Of a stretch of DNA of 64,000 nucleotides, positions 35,905 through 48,840 are shown in pieces. This stretch comes from Manihot esculenta (Eukaryota; Streptophyta; Magnoliopsida; Malpighiales; Euphorbiaceae). The position numbers and the translations under genes are program-made. Positions within the stretch are counted from its first letter, which is position 1; every line of letters begins with the position of its first letter. The stretch is from positions 744,001-808,000 of the forward strand of contig NC_035161.2 of the NCBI RefSeq assembly GCF_001659605.2. The letters run 5' to 3'. The notes beneath the pieces are model-generated. The model was not told the DNA's origin, did no database searches, and saw only the letters and a program-made list of their open reading frames with translations.

Positions 35905-36567
35905 TAAAACTTACTTAAAACATGCAAGAAAGGTCGGATCTAAGGTTACCTCTTGAAAAACGAGAGGAGAAGTGATCCAAACTCGAAGATGAGGAGAAAT
36001 CAACCCCTAGATCTCCAAGTTTCCAAAACTCGTTCTTTGCTCAAAATCTTCAAAACCAAGTTGCAAACCCATGAAAATCATGAAAACTCGAAGGAAGAAA
36101 CTCAAAATCGACGAGGAACGGCGGAGAACTCACCTTGGCCGAAAATGGGGAGAAAAGCTCGCCCGTTCAGACATGGAGACCCCTTTATAGGTGGCTGGCC
36201 AGGCCACTTTCGGGGGCCTAACGTGCCTCCGCATGCATGCCATGTTCGGCGGCCGAACATAAGGTTCAGCGGCCGAACATAAGGTTCAGCGGCCGAACCT
36301 GGTCTTCCCCCACTTATGCCTTCGAGGGCCTAAAGCACTCCCGAAGTGCATGCATGTTCGGCGGCCAAACTTGAGGTTCGGCGGCCGAACCTGGGTCTTC
36401 CTCCAAGGTTAATTTCATGCAAAAAAACTCATTTAATCTCTTACTTAAAACATGAAATACATTAAAACATTTTATAAAACATGATTTTACCCTTCTAGAG
36501 GTTTTCGACATCCGAGATTCCACCGAACGGTAGGAATTCTGATACCGGAGTCTAGCCGGGTATTACA
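35905..36567 (-). repeat. M3: LTR fragment of another minus-strand chromovirus
   Basis: Begins abruptly at the M2 edge and ends with the reverse complement of TGTAATACCCGG at 36567. It contains the donor block (TTACCTCTTGAAAAACGAGAG near 35947), TATA (CCCTTTATAGG near 36180) and palindrome motifs, including a local duplication of AAGGTTCAGCGGCCGAACAT near 36262-36300. M2 was inserted into this LTR; the rest is not in the window. Confidence 0.82.
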
Positions 36568-36980
36568 GTAGCCACTTGGAAAGGTGACCAACTGAGTAAC
36601 TGGGGGTGGGTATCACAAATATGTACCTTCACGTCAAAAGGTTGGTGACTTCTCCATGCAAGAATAAAGTGCAAAAATAAAAAATAAATAAATAAATAAA
36701 GCCTAAATAAAGTACTTCAAGGTAAGGGCAAGTCACTCTGAAAGCTAGAAAAAGTCTAAACAAAAGTGTGCATGTATGGTCTCTCTTGAGGAAAACAAAT
36801 CCTAGCCATGGTAAGTAAAGGGAAACAAGGAAAGAAGGTGAGTAACCTTGATGCATATATTCTTCACTGCAATGATTCAAAATAGGTGTTTAGAGTAAGA
36901 GCTTAAGTGGAAATAAGGATCTAGAATAAGAAAGCTTATTTGACTATGTTTGTTTGCTTGAGGACAAGCAAAAGGCAAGG
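36568..36980 (+). mobile_element. 3' untranslated end of a plus-strand Athila-type element
   Basis: Non-coding sequence running into GAGGACAAGCAAAAGGCAAG and TGTGGGGG, the usual Athila 3' end. The body of the element is missing on the left, where the M3 LTR starts at a clean LTR end. Confidence 0.65.
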
Positions 36981-38562
36981 TGTGGGGGTATTTCATAGAG
37001 CATATTTTAGTCCACTTTCTCATTATGTTTTTAATGTTTATTTACATCTTTTCTGCCTAATTTTGTGGTTTTAATCATGTTTTGCAGATATTAGGTGCAA
37101 AGGAACATTCTGGAGAAAATGCTCTTAAAACTGTCAAAAATGTCAAATATGGAAAGTGCCAAATATGGAAAGTGCCAAATAAGGAAAGCATTTCGAAATT
37201 CAAATCTCCAAGATTCATATTCAAATTTTGAATTTCAAGATCCAGCTTATTAAGGAAGCCAAATCCAAAGATCACATGTTTTCCCCTTTCATGCCTTGTA
37301 CATTCAAAATTCAAAATTGCAAAGGAGGCTCCACCTTCCTTATTAGTGCATGGGCGGCAAGGGTAGTGTGAAGACAAGTCTTGGGCACTTTGGGCAGCAT
37401 CTTGAAGACACTAGGGCAGCAAGCAAAGATCAAAAGACCCACTCTTGCACAAGCCACACATGCCACACGCCTACTCCTTCACACATGTGCATGGGCGGCA
37501 AGGTGTGTGCAAGCTAAGACCAAAGGCAACATGGGAAGCCTCTTGAAACCCTAAGACAGCATCTTGAAGACCTATTTAAGCTCTCATAAGCCACCCGCCC
37601 AAGAAAAAACTCAATCTACACCATTCAGCCAAGGCAAGGGAAGCTCTCCAAGGCTCTTCTCCACCATTCGGTTCTTCTTCCCTTGTTCTTTCCTTTTATT
37701 TTCTATTTTGTTTCAGCCATGAGTGGCTGAAACCTTTAATTCTAGTTGAAGATTGGTTGAAACTAAGGTTGTTTTATGGATTGTGAGATCTGAACATAAA
37801 CTATTTGTCTTTGATTACTTCAATATTCATACAATTGTGTGCTTGAATCTAAGATTACTTTGTTGTTTTGATCAAATTGGCCACTTGATTCTTTATTGCA
37901 AGGTAATTGATTGTTAGTTTGGATAACTTTTAGTCCGTAATTGCTAAAATTATTCAATTATAAGAACACTTGGTATAACAACCAAGGAATTGTATGATCT
38001 AGCAACATCTCATGCGTTTGAGTAGTTAGGATTGGATCTCTCTCTTTCTTCATGCAATTAACAATTGTTTGATGCCTAAGGCCCAAGGACGTTCCTTGGC
38101 AATTTGTTAATTGGTAATTGATTAGAGGACGTTCCCTAATTGATTTAATCATAAGGAGAGACTTGGTGGTGAGAAGCATTTTCCATCTCCATAACTAATC
38201 TATTGAATCAATCAAGAGAACATAAGTTTCAATGATCAATCCAAACAACCAAAGTGGATCCATCTCTTCAACTAGACCTTTCTCATATTGATTTACATCT
38301 TATTTTAATTACTTGCTTATTTAATTGCTTTGAGTAGTTTGCTAATCAAATCAATCTCAAAACCCCCCCTTTTTACTTTTATCGCACTCTATCTTTGTTT
38401 CGCTTTCCGTTACTTGCTTTTAGTTGTGCTTTCAGTTAATTCTCTTGGTTTTGTTAAGAAAATAGATAAGTTTACAATTTTCTGTGGATTCGATCCTTTA
38501 CCACTATCTGCAGTTGTAAAATTGTTGATAACCGGAAAGGTTATTTTTGACCGGCTTCGACA
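36981..38562 (+). repeat. Athila-type LTR, plus strand
   Basis: About 1.58 kb from the TGTGGGGG tract to GGCTTCGACA. Internal blocks such as GGACGTTCCTTGGCAATTTG and GGAGAGACTTGGTGGTGAG resemble Athila LTRs as I know them. The true 5' edge may be about 8 bases further right (TCATAGAGC, where TGATAGAGC is expected). No second LTR is in the window. Confidence 0.6.
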
Positions 38563-40689
38563 ACCGCGAGTTAGTCGACTAGGTAGATAAGGATTTATAA
38601 CGGTAGGCACAAGGTGCCGAACGGTAGGCTCAAAGGCCGAAAATGTGATAGCAGGGCTCTGTGGCCGTGCTTATGAGGTACCTGATATATAACCTCAAAT
38701 ATATAGATCATGTATCGGTAGCAATACTGCGAGCTCTATATGTTTATATGGCATGTCATACCTTTAAGCTAACCTCGACTCCTATTAAGTTTATCAGGGT
38801 CAAGTATCATTAATTCAATGTAAATGCATATCATTTGAAGCTATTTGAATTCATTTCCAAAGTACATATATCATATGCCAAGGTTATCAAGATGAGAAAC
38901 TCATGGCAAATAGTGCAAAACTTTGTCAACATAACATTCCAATTTGAGAAAACTGCATTCTGCCATATATTGCATAAACTTTTGAAGCAGTTTAGAGTTA
39001 CAATTTGACTTCAGGTTCTTCATAAAAAATGTTCATTTATGTCTTATCTTTCCAACAAAGGTATAACTCATGAAAATCTGATCACCCTAGCTTAAGTTAT
39101 GAATTTTTTTTTACAATCTGCTCAACAAGGTCTTAATCAGTCCAGTATTGGTATTTGTTTATAGTATCAAAAAATATATCAGATTCATACATTTTCATAT
39201 AAATTCAAGTTTAAGTGTCTTCTACAAAGTTTTAGGTATACTTGTTACGATTTATTTGGAACTAGTCTTAATAAATTTCACTTAGTACATAATTAGTTAT
39301 GTTATAATAAATACACTCTGTTCCGGATGCACTATCACTGTGTCCAGTTTAGGTTTACTAGCAATTTACATTATCTTACCTATAGATTCAGAATATGGTC
39401 ATTTCATAAAAGTTTTAATTCTTTGTCTCAGCTTTCATTTGGTATATTTTAGGTCTAATTTTAATAACTACACAATATGTTATGAAGTTACTAACACATG
39501 ATGTCCTGTTAAAACCTCTCCTGCCAGGTTTGCACTTTTAGCTCTCATGTTTGGTTTTTTTACCTCAAGCCTTTCAAACACCATTTTAACTTTCATATAA
39601 TATAATTATACAATCAAAACAACATTTTCAGTAAATAAAATCAACCCCTAATTTCACCTATTCATGACAGAATCAAAGGAAAACATAAAATCATACAAAT
39701 ACCAAACCTTTCTCGAATTCCTCTTTCTTTTCCTCCTCTATTCTCTAACTATCTCCTTTTTCTTTGATGTTATTTTACCTAGGTCAATTTATATCTTAGG
39801 AAAGGATTGAATAAATTATAAATTAAAACTTTATAATTCAAATTCATGCATGAAGAAATGAGATGCTATTTTCTACACATTTCTAAGCTCACCTTTGATT
39901 TTCAAGTTTGATATATATGGAACTCTAAACTTTTCTTCTTCAATTCTTTCAATATATGGCTCTTCCTTTAGCTCTTGATCTTAGGATGAATTTTGGTTAA
40001 AGAAAGAAGTTGATTTGATGAGATTTTGGCTTGGATTTGGTGGAAGGAAGACAAAACAAAATCTTAGTTCTTCAATGGTGTGAGCTACGGCAATGAGGTG
40101 GTGGAGAAGACAACCCAATTTTCACTTTGCTTTGTCATTTCATGATAGGTCACACATGGAGGGTTTAGGTGAAGAGGTGGAAAACATGAAGGACTGAACT
40201 GAATTTTGTCTTTGAACTTTCCATATTCACACTTTAACCTACTAAACTCTTTATCATGTTTTAATTTAGTTTTCAAACTTCCAATAATCATAGATTAAAC
40301 CTACTGAATTATGCTTTTAGCCTTTAGAAGTCCTTTTCACTTAAGCAAGCATGACGGATTTAAACAAGCACATCGAGCAAGTACGTCGGGAAACCCAAAG
40401 CACCTCCCGAAAGTGACTCATTCCCGACTTGCTAATCACACTGTCTAACTTTAATTCTGGATATGTTCGTTTCTTTATTTGAGTTTTCTATGATTCAGTT
40501 ATTAGCAGGTTAGAGTTATGCTAGCACCTCCCCTAAGTAGCTCGGGGTAAGCTAGCATCTCCCCTAATACCATTTGCTCTAGTAGTGAAATAGCCTAACC
40601 CATACCTAGTGATGTCACTACTCTAGCTATGGGTTTGACGATGTTACATACAGGGTTTAACCGTTCAGAGATATTGACTACATAATGTC
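38563..40689. repeat. AT-rich region, possible reverse-oriented LTR
   Basis: No coding sequence recognised. Its right part reads on the minus strand TGTAACATCGTCAAACCC from 40648, like an LTR start, and the left part has GGTAGGCACAAGGTGCCGAACGG, in the style of Ty3/gypsy LTRs. Near 40530-40570 the phrase GCTAGCAYCTCCCCTAA is repeated. A solo or truncated LTR is the best guess; I could not find matching target duplications. Confidence 0.3.
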
Positions 40690-41375
40690 ATACCATACCA
40701 TAGTAGAGAAGAACTAGAAGAAGCCCCATATGAAAGTCGAGCTAACTACAAAAGTCAAACCTTCCCCTGAGTTCTTTTTGAAGCATGCTTACAGAATGAA
40801 GAATCAAAACTCCTCCCAAAGCCTGTTAACTAATTCCTTCGGCTCTTATGGCTAACAACAAATGGACAAAACATTAATATTTATCAAATATATTAATTAG
40901 AAAATAAGTATACTAATACACACGCAATAAAACCATTAATTACTTTTAAAATAATCTTTAGAAGTAGATTTGAATTCCACGCACAAGCAATTATCAATCA
41001 ACATATTTTCGAAACATGCATCTATCTTCTAATCTCAAACAAAAAATGTTCAGAAAAGGAAGAAACCAACTAATTTGATTAGTACAGCCTCAACAGATCT
41101 TTTAGCATTTATTGTCATTTTCTTTCCAAGACACGTTTAGGTACCAATCTCAATAGAGGTAAAAAAATCTTGGAAAAAGAAAAGGCATCTAACAACTTTA
41201 AGAACATCCACAACAAAACACTATTCGGAGACAGTATCAAACAAGTCTAAACAGTAGATGAAGATCCAAAAATCAGTGATTACTTGAAGCAAAGCCAACA
41301 CACTAACATACTACCACCGATATACTCGGGTTTTGAAGCAAATTGTCCGTTAATGAATTGGGTAAGTTCTTTGCC

Positions 41376-41582
41376 TCAACCTTCCACCAATTTATTTATG
41401 TGACATCTACAAACTGTGGCTTCTTTTTCTTTGCAATGGTTGATGTGTAATCTACACGATGATGCTATATTAGCAAAGGCTGTTGTGGCAATCAAGGGAC
41501 TAGCGGCCGCGAGTAAGAATAGTGAGGCAACAACAATGACGAAGATTGAAATCCAGGTCATGAAATGATCATATTCACTCAT
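41376..41582 (-). CDS. Short secreted-peptide-like ORF, copy A
   Basis: ATG at 41582, with a second in-frame ATG (41561) that matches the start of copy B. From the second ATG there are 61 residues: a hydrophobic stretch WISIFVIVVASLFLLAAA that could be a signal peptide or membrane anchor, then a tail with four cysteines (CRLHINHC, VCRC) and the end INKLVEG. I recognise no family. The frame is kept in both duplicates, but the tail is identical at DNA level, so this says little about selection. It may be a small peptide gene or a chance frame. Confidence 0.35.
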   Translation of the reverse strand: MSEYDHFMTWISIFVIVVASLFLLAAASPLIATTAFANIASSCRLHINHCKEKEATVCRCHINKLVEG

Positions 41583-42471
41583 AACAAGCTCCCATCTATT
41601 TCTAGTTTACCCTTTCTTGATAAATATAAGAGATGAAATTTGAATTAAGTATATATTTTAACCAATTAGAATTGAAAACTATAAAATGGTTGGCTTTGGA
41701 AGGAACTGAATCAGTTGATCGATGAATGAAATAGGAGTTAATGAGCATGCACACCCCACATGCCATGTCAACTTCCAAGAATATAGATGATGAAAATTGC
41801 AGGAAAGCTATCTAAGAGGTTAAGGCTGATAAAGTTTACATTAGTGGTTTCTATCAAAGAAAGACAATGTTTCTATCACTGGTTCAAGTTACAAACAAGT
41901 CATGAGCATATTATTGTGTATGCTTTTATCCAAGACCATGAGTTTACTGTTAAAAATTTATTACTTTAAAATGTTATTATATGTTCAAATTAAGGCTTTG
42001 TGCCAAGGGCCTAAGGCTGAAGGTTTCAATATATAATATGAAAGTTATGCTTGGTGGAGACATACTTTCATTGAGTTACATAATGAGACTATAAATGAGA
42101 GTTACACGTGAAGTAAGTGGCATTGTTGCTTGCTGCAAGGACTCAACTCTGCCATAATAATTATTCAATACAAAAGGAAAACCAAAGAATAAAGAAAAGG
42201 GGAGGATTGTCAGACAATGGCATATGGTTGATATGTCACATGATTCAATAAGCTTTTTAGTTATATGACAAAACGCATTTTATTTCATGCCCTAGTTGAT
42301 ACATTGATTACAATGTTATTTTCTATTTGCTCAATTTATTTGACATTATTATTGTTATTCCATACCCCAGCAACAGAAATGCCAAATAGACAACATATAG
42401 CTGAGATAAAACTACTGTAAGAACATAGTTGATTAGATGAATAGATACAGTAATCTAAAATAACAAATTAC

Positions 42472-42878
42472 CTCCTCTTTTTTATCTTTTCTGAGCCTGA
42501 AAATCTCAATATCAGCATTGGCGTCAGAACCGGTAAATGGATCCCAAATGACCCTAGTTTGATACTTTTTAGTTTCCTTCATAGTCAAGTCTTTAGTTTC
42601 AAAAGTTATGTAATATAGAAAAGGTTGAAAAGTGGTTGCTATAATAACTTTAACGACTTCGAGATTTGCCTCCTGTATGCTACAAAATTCTCTCTGTGTT
42701 TTTTTAGCAATTCGTCTTCGCATTCATCTGAATAATCAATCCATTCTTTGTTGTCTTTATCTTCAGCCTTTGGTTCCTTAGCAGACCTTTCGTCGAGAAA
42801 GCCATCTTCAATCTTTGATTTCTTCTATGGTGATTCGTCACCGTCTTCCTTCTTTGGATGATGGATATTGGAAGCCAT
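42472..42878 (-). pseudogene. Cystatin-like gene, copy A, inactivated
   Basis: Starts like copy B (MASNIHHPKKED) but has TAG at 42827-42825 where copy B has TTG (leucine), about 17 codons in. It then lacks the end of exon 1, intron 1, exon 2 and intron 2. The sequence TTTTGTAGCA of exon 1 runs straight into TACAGGAGGCAAATCTC, the exon 3 acceptor and start, and the reading frame shifts there. Exon 3 (EANLEVVKVIIATTFQPFLYY to RLRKDKKEE) is otherwise well preserved. Clearly non-functional as a full protein. Confidence 0.82.
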
Positions 42879-43690
42879 GATGCACAAAAATGGTACAAAA
42901 GAGAGATGGCAATACTCACAAATTAGAAACCCTAAGAAAACAATAGAAAAAATAAGTCAGAGTGTCATCATTTATAGAACAGAAAAAGAATGAGAAACAG
43001 TATCCGGTAGGGTACCTGAACCCGAACACAAACATTAACATTTCAATAAAATTCACAATCGCATTTCAATTTGATAAAACAACTGTAAATTCATTCAGAA
43101 TAGTGTTAAATTTTTAATGAATTTCATAATACAACCCTCAATGCATTCGCATTAAATTGAGAGTTTGTAACAATTAAAAATAATTTTAATTACATACCTA
43201 CTCCTCTAATTCTCAATTCAAAAAAAAAAATTTAATTACAAATGATCTTGTCATTAAAAAAAAAATTAAATATTAAATAATCTATCTTTTCCATTAATTA
43301 TACAGATATATAAATAACTTTAAACAAATTCAACCTAAATTTTAATAGAGTATTTATTTTATAAATCTTATAATACTTCATGGGAATAAACACATGTAAA
43401 ATTGATATATTTTTCACTAGAGATATGTGAAAAAATAATCAGAAAAATTATGCCAGTTAACATGATTGTAATGTATTTTATGAATGTTAGATGTGTTACA
43501 GTTATTTTTGGGAACATTTGCAAGAATTCTTTTATTGTATATAGATGAGAGATTGACTCATCTCTAGAAATATTTAAATACTAAGATTGAATTCTCATCT
43601 TAAAATAATTTAATTATGTAATTAATAAAAAGTAAGTGTAAATAAATATTGAAACTATTTAAAAATAATTAAAAAAAATTTTCGCATATT

Positions 43691-45469
43691 TCAATAAATT
43701 TTAAATTTTTATAACGACTATAATGCATAATAAATTTGTTAATCAATTAGTCACCAAAATTTATCAATATGGAGCAAGAGAATATAATTATGATATTAAA
43801 AATAAATTTATGAATGTATTTCAAAACTTTTGTATAAAATTAAGGACACCGTTTTTGTTCATATGAAAATATATGTTTTTATAAAAAATAAACAAACAAT
43901 ACGTTGATATGTCCAAACAAAATGCAAAAGACTATATACTAATTAACTATGGAGAGAAGAAAAACTCAATATTAAGAAGCAAAAATAGAAGAAAAAGAAA
44001 AACAAAAGAAATTTCTCTCTCTAATTTCTTAAAATTTCTTTTAAAAATAGTATCACTCGTCGTGATTTGAAATCACAAGTTTTAATTTTGAAAAAAGAAA
44101 AAATGAAACGCTTTCGATCTTATTGAAATTTACTGTATATTGAGTATTTGATATTTGAGTAAATCTAAAAATAAATGTACCATTTATATTTGGCCAAACA
44201 TTATAATTGTAAACAATTCAAATTTTACAAATTGACGTTTAAATATTATGCTTATTGATAAACAAGTGCTGGTTTTACAATTTTATAGATTGTATCTAAT
44301 ATTTTAATTATTTATGACTAAACCCTTGTTCTGTTACCAATTAATTTTTAATTATTTACTAATGAGCAATTACTTTTAGAAATTGAATTTTAAATATTAT
44401 AACTACTTATAAATAAAACCATAAAACCTTATATTTGTAAATTGACACAAATATTAGAAATACTTATAAGTTTTTATATTTTACAAATGTATTTATGAAT
44501 AAGCCCAATGTTTATATTTCTAAAATAACATATTTGATAAGACAAGTGAAATATTTACAAAACAGATTATGTATTTTCTATAATCTTGAATTGTGAAAAA
44601 TAATTTTGAATTAAACTCAACATATTCTAACACATTAAAATAATAAAAATGTTTTACTAAAATTAATTTCAACAATATTTAAAAGTTACTTTAGCTCTTA
44701 CGATATAAATATCTATAATAAAGAACTATTTAATGATTGAATATAAAATTCCAATGACCATATTATAACTTATCATTGGAAAATGCAAAGGATTATGATA
44801 TATGTTTTTTTTATACAATACGCACATATTACAATATTTTATAGTTAATGCAAAAACAAAAACAACTACATCATAATTACTTCAAATGACCACCCAAATT
44901 TTATAAATCAATCATAAAATTTATTCAAAAATAATTAAAATATTCAACACCAATTTGTCAAATACACTTGCTTGTGAATACAAAAAATATTTTGGAGACG
45001 CAATACAAATAGTATTTACGAGTAAACTCCAAACGATTTAATGCTATATTATCAATGGAATTTCCATGCATCATAAATTCCAGAGGACTTATATTAAGCC
45101 TTAAAATATAGTTTAACAATCATATTGCTCTTGATTCTTTTCCAAGTTCTGCAAACGAACTTATCAAATATACACAAAATACAAACCCTCCATTTAAAAA
45201 ACACTAAATAAAAACTTCCAAATTTTAAAATACATCAAATAAACAATTACTTCCAATCTCATGTGTTTTTGTCATCGCATATCGTATGTAAACCTTATGC
45301 ACTAGATAATTTTTGCCCGCAGCTATAACTGAACTTTAATTAGAAGCAAGTCATGTCTAATGTCTTTTTATCAAACTTTCAAAGATTTTGCATTACAATA
45401 ACAAGAACACGTCTTACGAGTTTATCGTAGTAGAGAATAAACTTTAGTTGATATGCCATCTCCGATTAT
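43691..45469. other. AT-rich spacer between the duplicated segments
   Basis: About 1.8 kb, very AT-rich, no open frame of note, no recognised repeat or RNA gene. I see nothing here beyond low-complexity A/T runs. Confidence 0.7.
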
Positions 45470-46112
45470 CCATACCATACCATAGTAGAGAAAAACTAGG
45501 AGAAACCACATACGAAAGTCAAGCTAACTACAAAAGTCAAACCTTCTCCTGAGTTCTTTTCGAAGCATGCTTACAGAACGAAGAAACAAAACTCCTCCCA
45601 AGCTTGTTAACTAATTCCTTCGGCTCTTATGACTAACAAGAGATGGGCAAAACATTAATATTTATCAAATATATTAATTAGCAAATAAGTATACTAATAC
45701 ACACGCAATAAAACCATTAATTACTGCTAAAATAATCTTTAGAAGTAAATTTGAATTCCACGCACAAGCAATTATCAATCAACATATTTTGGAAACGTGC
45801 ATCTATCTTCAAATCTGAAACAAAAAATGTTCAAAAAAGGAAGAAACTAGCTAATCAAATTGGTACAGCCTTAACAGATCTTTTAGCATTTATTGTCATT
45901 TTCTTTCCAAGACACGTTTAGGTACCACTCTCAATAGAGGCAAAAAAATCTTGGAAAAAAAAAAAAGACATCTAACTTTAAGAACATCCACAACAAAACA
46001 CTATCCGGAGACAGCATCAAACAAGCCTAAACAGTTGATGAAGATCCAAAAATCAGCGATTACTTGAAGCAAAGCCAACACACTAACATACTACCATCGA
46101 TATACTCGGTAC

Positions 46113-46298
46113 TCAACCTTCCACCAATTTATTTATGTGACATCTACAAACTGTGGCTTCTTTTTCTTTGCAATGGTTGATGTGTAATCTACATGATGAT
46201 GACAGATTAGCAGAGCCTGTTGTGGCAATCAGGGGACTAGCGACTGCGAGTAAGAATAGTGAGGCAACGACAATGAGGAAGATTGAAATCCAACTCAT
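46113..46298 (-). CDS. Short secreted-peptide-like ORF, copy B
   Basis: ATG at 46298-46296, 61 residues: hydrophobic WISIFLIVVASLFLLAVA, then the same four-cysteine tail as copy A (CRLHINHC, VCRC, INKLVEG). Differences from copy A lie in the N-terminal half. The extra upstream ATG of copy A is out of frame here. Unknown function; it could be a transcribed peptide or a fortuitous frame. Confidence 0.35.
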   Translation of the reverse strand: MSWISIFLIVVASLFLLAVASPLIATTGSANLSSSCRLHINHCKEKEATVCRCHINKLVEG

Positions 46299-46582
46299 GA
46301 AATGATCAGATCACTCATAACAAGCTCCCATCTATTTCTAGTTTTGCCTTTCTTGATGAATATTAGAGATGAAATTTGAATTAAGTATATATTTTAACCA
46401 ATTAGAATTGAAAACTATAAAATGGTTGGCTTTGGAAGGATCTGAATCAGTTGATCAATGAATGAAATAGGAGTTAATGAGCATGCACACCCCACATGCC
46501 ATGTCAACTTCCAAGAATACAGATGATGAAAATTGCAAGAAAGCTATCTAAGAGGTTAAGGCTGATAAAGTTTACATTGGTC

Positions 46583-46652
46583 GTTTCTATCAAAGAAAGA
46601 CAATGTTCTATCAAAGAAAGACAATGTTTCTATCAAAGAAAGACAATGTTTC
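46583..46652. repeat. Three-copy 22-bp tandem repeat
   Basis: TCTATCAAAGAAAGACAATG occurs three times in copy B and once at the equivalent place in copy A (near 41850). A nearby CTTTTATCCAAGACCAT is also doubled only in copy B (46701-46735). Confidence 0.9.
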
Positions 46653-47270
46653 TAACACTGGTTCAAATTACAAACAAGTCATGAGCATATTATTGTGTAT
46701 GCTTTTATCCAAGACCATACTTTTATCCAAGACCATGAGTTTACTGTTAAAGATTTATTACTTTAAAATGTTACTATATGTTCAAATTAAGGCTTTGTGC
46801 CAAGGGCCTAAGGCTGAAGGTTTCAACACATAATATGAAAGTCATGCTTGGTGGAGACATACTTTCATTGAGTTGCATAATGAGACTATAAATGACAGTT
46901 ACACGTGAGGTAAGTGGCATTGTTGCTTGCTGCAAGGACTCAACTCTACCATAATAATTACACAATACAAAAGGAAAAACAAAGAATAAAGAAAAGGGGA
47001 GGATTGTGTCAGACAATGGCACATGGTTGATATGTCACATGATTCAATAAGCTTTTTAGTTATATGAAAAAATGCATTTTATTTCATGCCCCAGTTGATA
47101 CATTGATTATAATGTTATTTTCTATTTACTCAATTTATTTGACATTATTATTGTCATTCCATACCCCAGCAACAGAAATGCCAAACAGACAGCATAAAGC
47201 TGAGATAAAACTGCTGTAAGAACATAGCTGATTAGATGTATAGATACAGTAATCTAAAATAACAAATTAC

Positions 47271-48169
47271 CTCCTCTTTTTTATCTTTTCTAAGCCTGAA
47301 AATCTCAACATCAGCATCAGCGTCAGAACGGGTAAATGGATCCCAAACGACCCTAGTTTGATATTCTTTAGTTTCCTTCGTAGTCAAGTCTTTAGCTTCA
47401 AAAGTTATGTAATACAGAAAAGGTTGAAAAGTGGTTGCTATAATAGCCTTAACGACTTCGAGATTTGCCCCCTGTATGATTGAAATGATTGTCATTAATA
47501 CTGAGTATACCTTAAAATAGTGAAATACAATAAAAAATGCCTTTGAGGCACAAAGAGCAGCTAGAAAGATGGAAAAAAAACAGTGTCAAAATTGTAGGCA
47601 TTGTGATTTCTTAAAATCTGTGTTAGCAGAAAGAAAAGCCATTAATTTACACAATAATTTCTAATCAATAGTAACAAATTATTCAATTATATAATATCTA
47701 ATCAATAGCATAAAATTTATATTATACTGAGTCACCTTTTCATTCTCTTTCCTAACAGCAAAGTCAAGGGCATCATTGACCCATTCCGTGCACATAATAT
47801 CATCACCCAGATGGATGCGTTCACCAACAGTAAGCCAATCCCATGTCGAGGGACAAGTCATTCGCGCGGGCCAATAGTCGTGTTCAAAACCCTGTACACA
47901 GCTTGCCAAAAGAATTGTAAGAGAAAAAAACTTATAAATACATTAAAAGACTAGTAAATTACCTCGCTTGCTGCAAAATCCTCTTTGTATTTTTTTAGCA
48001 ATTCCCGTTTGTATTCATCCGAATAATCAATCCATTCTTTGTTGTCTTTATCTTCAGCCTTTGGTTCCTTAGCAGACCCTTCGTCGAGGAAGCCATCCTC
48101 AATCTTTGATTTCTTCAATGGTGATTCGTCAAAGTCTTCCTTCTTTGGATGATGGACATTGGAAGCCAT
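47271..48169 (-). CDS. Cystatin-like (cystatin/monellin-fold) protein gene, copy B, three exons
   Basis: Exon 1 48169-47963: ATG, MASNVHHPKKEDFDESPLKK, acidic and Lys-rich, ending AASE before GTAATT. Exon 2 47891-47736: after TGTACAG, GFEHDYWPARMTCPSTWDWL to RKENEK before GTGACT. Exon 3 47471-47271: after CATACAG, GANLEVVKAIIATTFQPFLYY, ITFEAKD, KEYQTRVVW to DKKEE. All junctions have GT/AG and keep phase 0. The pattern NDALDFAVRKEN, then LEVVKA, then LYYITFEAKD and YQTRVVW resembles plant cystatin/monellin-fold (UPF0725-like) proteins; I see no clear QxVxG inhibitor loop. The 3' end is unsure: exon 3 meets a GTAATT donor-like site, and otherwise reads on to a stop at about 47232. Confidence 0.6.
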
Positions 48170-48544
48170 GATGCACAAAAATGGTACAAAAGAGAGACTG
48201 CGACACTCACAAATCAGAAACCCTAGGAAAACAATCGGGAAAACAAGTCAGAGTGTTATCATTTATAGCACGGAAAAAGAATGAGAGACAGTAGCGTGTA
48301 GGCTACCTGAACCCGAACACGAACATTAGCATTTCAATCAAATTCATAATCGCATTTCAATCTTCAAAAACAACTATAAATTCATTCAGAATAGTGTTAA
48401 ATTTTCAATGAATTTCATAATACAGCCCTCAACGCATTCACATTAATCTTGGCATTTCCAAGAATTTCAGAAACCCACGTCAATAGATCTAAGAAATCTC
48501 GGAAAGCACACATCTGAAACCACAATCTTAAAATCCATACAAAC

Positions 48545-48840
48545 CTGCAGTGACTGAGGACGCGGCAAGGAGCAGCGACAGCGTGATTTAGGAATAGGAC
48601 CAGAAGCGAGGAGCACTGGACGGCAGCACTGGACAGCGGAAACAGCGACGAGGACCAGAGGAAGCGGCGGAGAAGGGCGAAGAGGCAACCAGGCCCAGCC
48701 GACGCAACAACGACTTTGACAGCCTCAAGGATGATTGGCGGAGCGCGGAACCAGAGGGAGAGGTTGAGATTCGAAGAGGGGGAGAGGGGGACGGGAGGGG
48801 ACAGGCGACAGAGTTGAGAGAGAAATGTGAGGGTGGGGGA
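48545..48840 (-). promoter_or_regulatory. Candidate 5' untranslated exon and promoter side of the copy B gene
   Basis: A GC- and CT-rich island in an AT-rich setting. On the minus strand it ends TCACTGCAG|GTTTGT, a good donor (GT 48544-48543). A matching acceptor TTTTCCTAG|GGTTTC lies at about 48224, 55 bases before the ATG. This suggests a non-coding first exon and an intron in the 5' UTR. The segment is missing in copy A, so that copy may also lack its promoter. Inferred only from splice-like sites and composition. Confidence 0.35.

Larger units (their letters stand above)
40690..43690. repeat. Segmental duplication, left copy (A)
   Basis: Aligns by eye with 45470-49575 in direct orientation, from CATACCATACCATAGTAGAG to the AT-rich tail AATTTAATTATGTAATTAAT. 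Copy A lacks about 480 bases inside the cystatin-like gene and a GC-rich segment matching 48460-48950. It carries a pseudogene (42472-42878) and a short ORF (41376-41582). Confidence 0.85.

Noticed and set aside
36700..36880. Possible envelope-like gene in the Athila 3' region
   Set aside because: The space between the left edge and the purine tract is short, and the hydrophobic minus-strand frame at 36629-36880 has no link to Athila env.
37075..37377. Minus-strand 100-codon frame in the Athila LTR
   Set aside because: Sits wholly in LTR sequence, has no recognisable domain, and is composed of repeated AAATATGGAAAGTGCC-type sequence.
43691..45469. Possible MITE or matrix-attachment region in the AT-rich spacer
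   Set aside because: No inverted terminal repeats or target duplications found by eye; AT richness alone is not evidence.
48467..48688. Minus-strand Pro/Leu-rich frame upstream of the copy B gene
   Set aside because: Lies across the likely untranslated exon and a splice donor; no similarity recognised.
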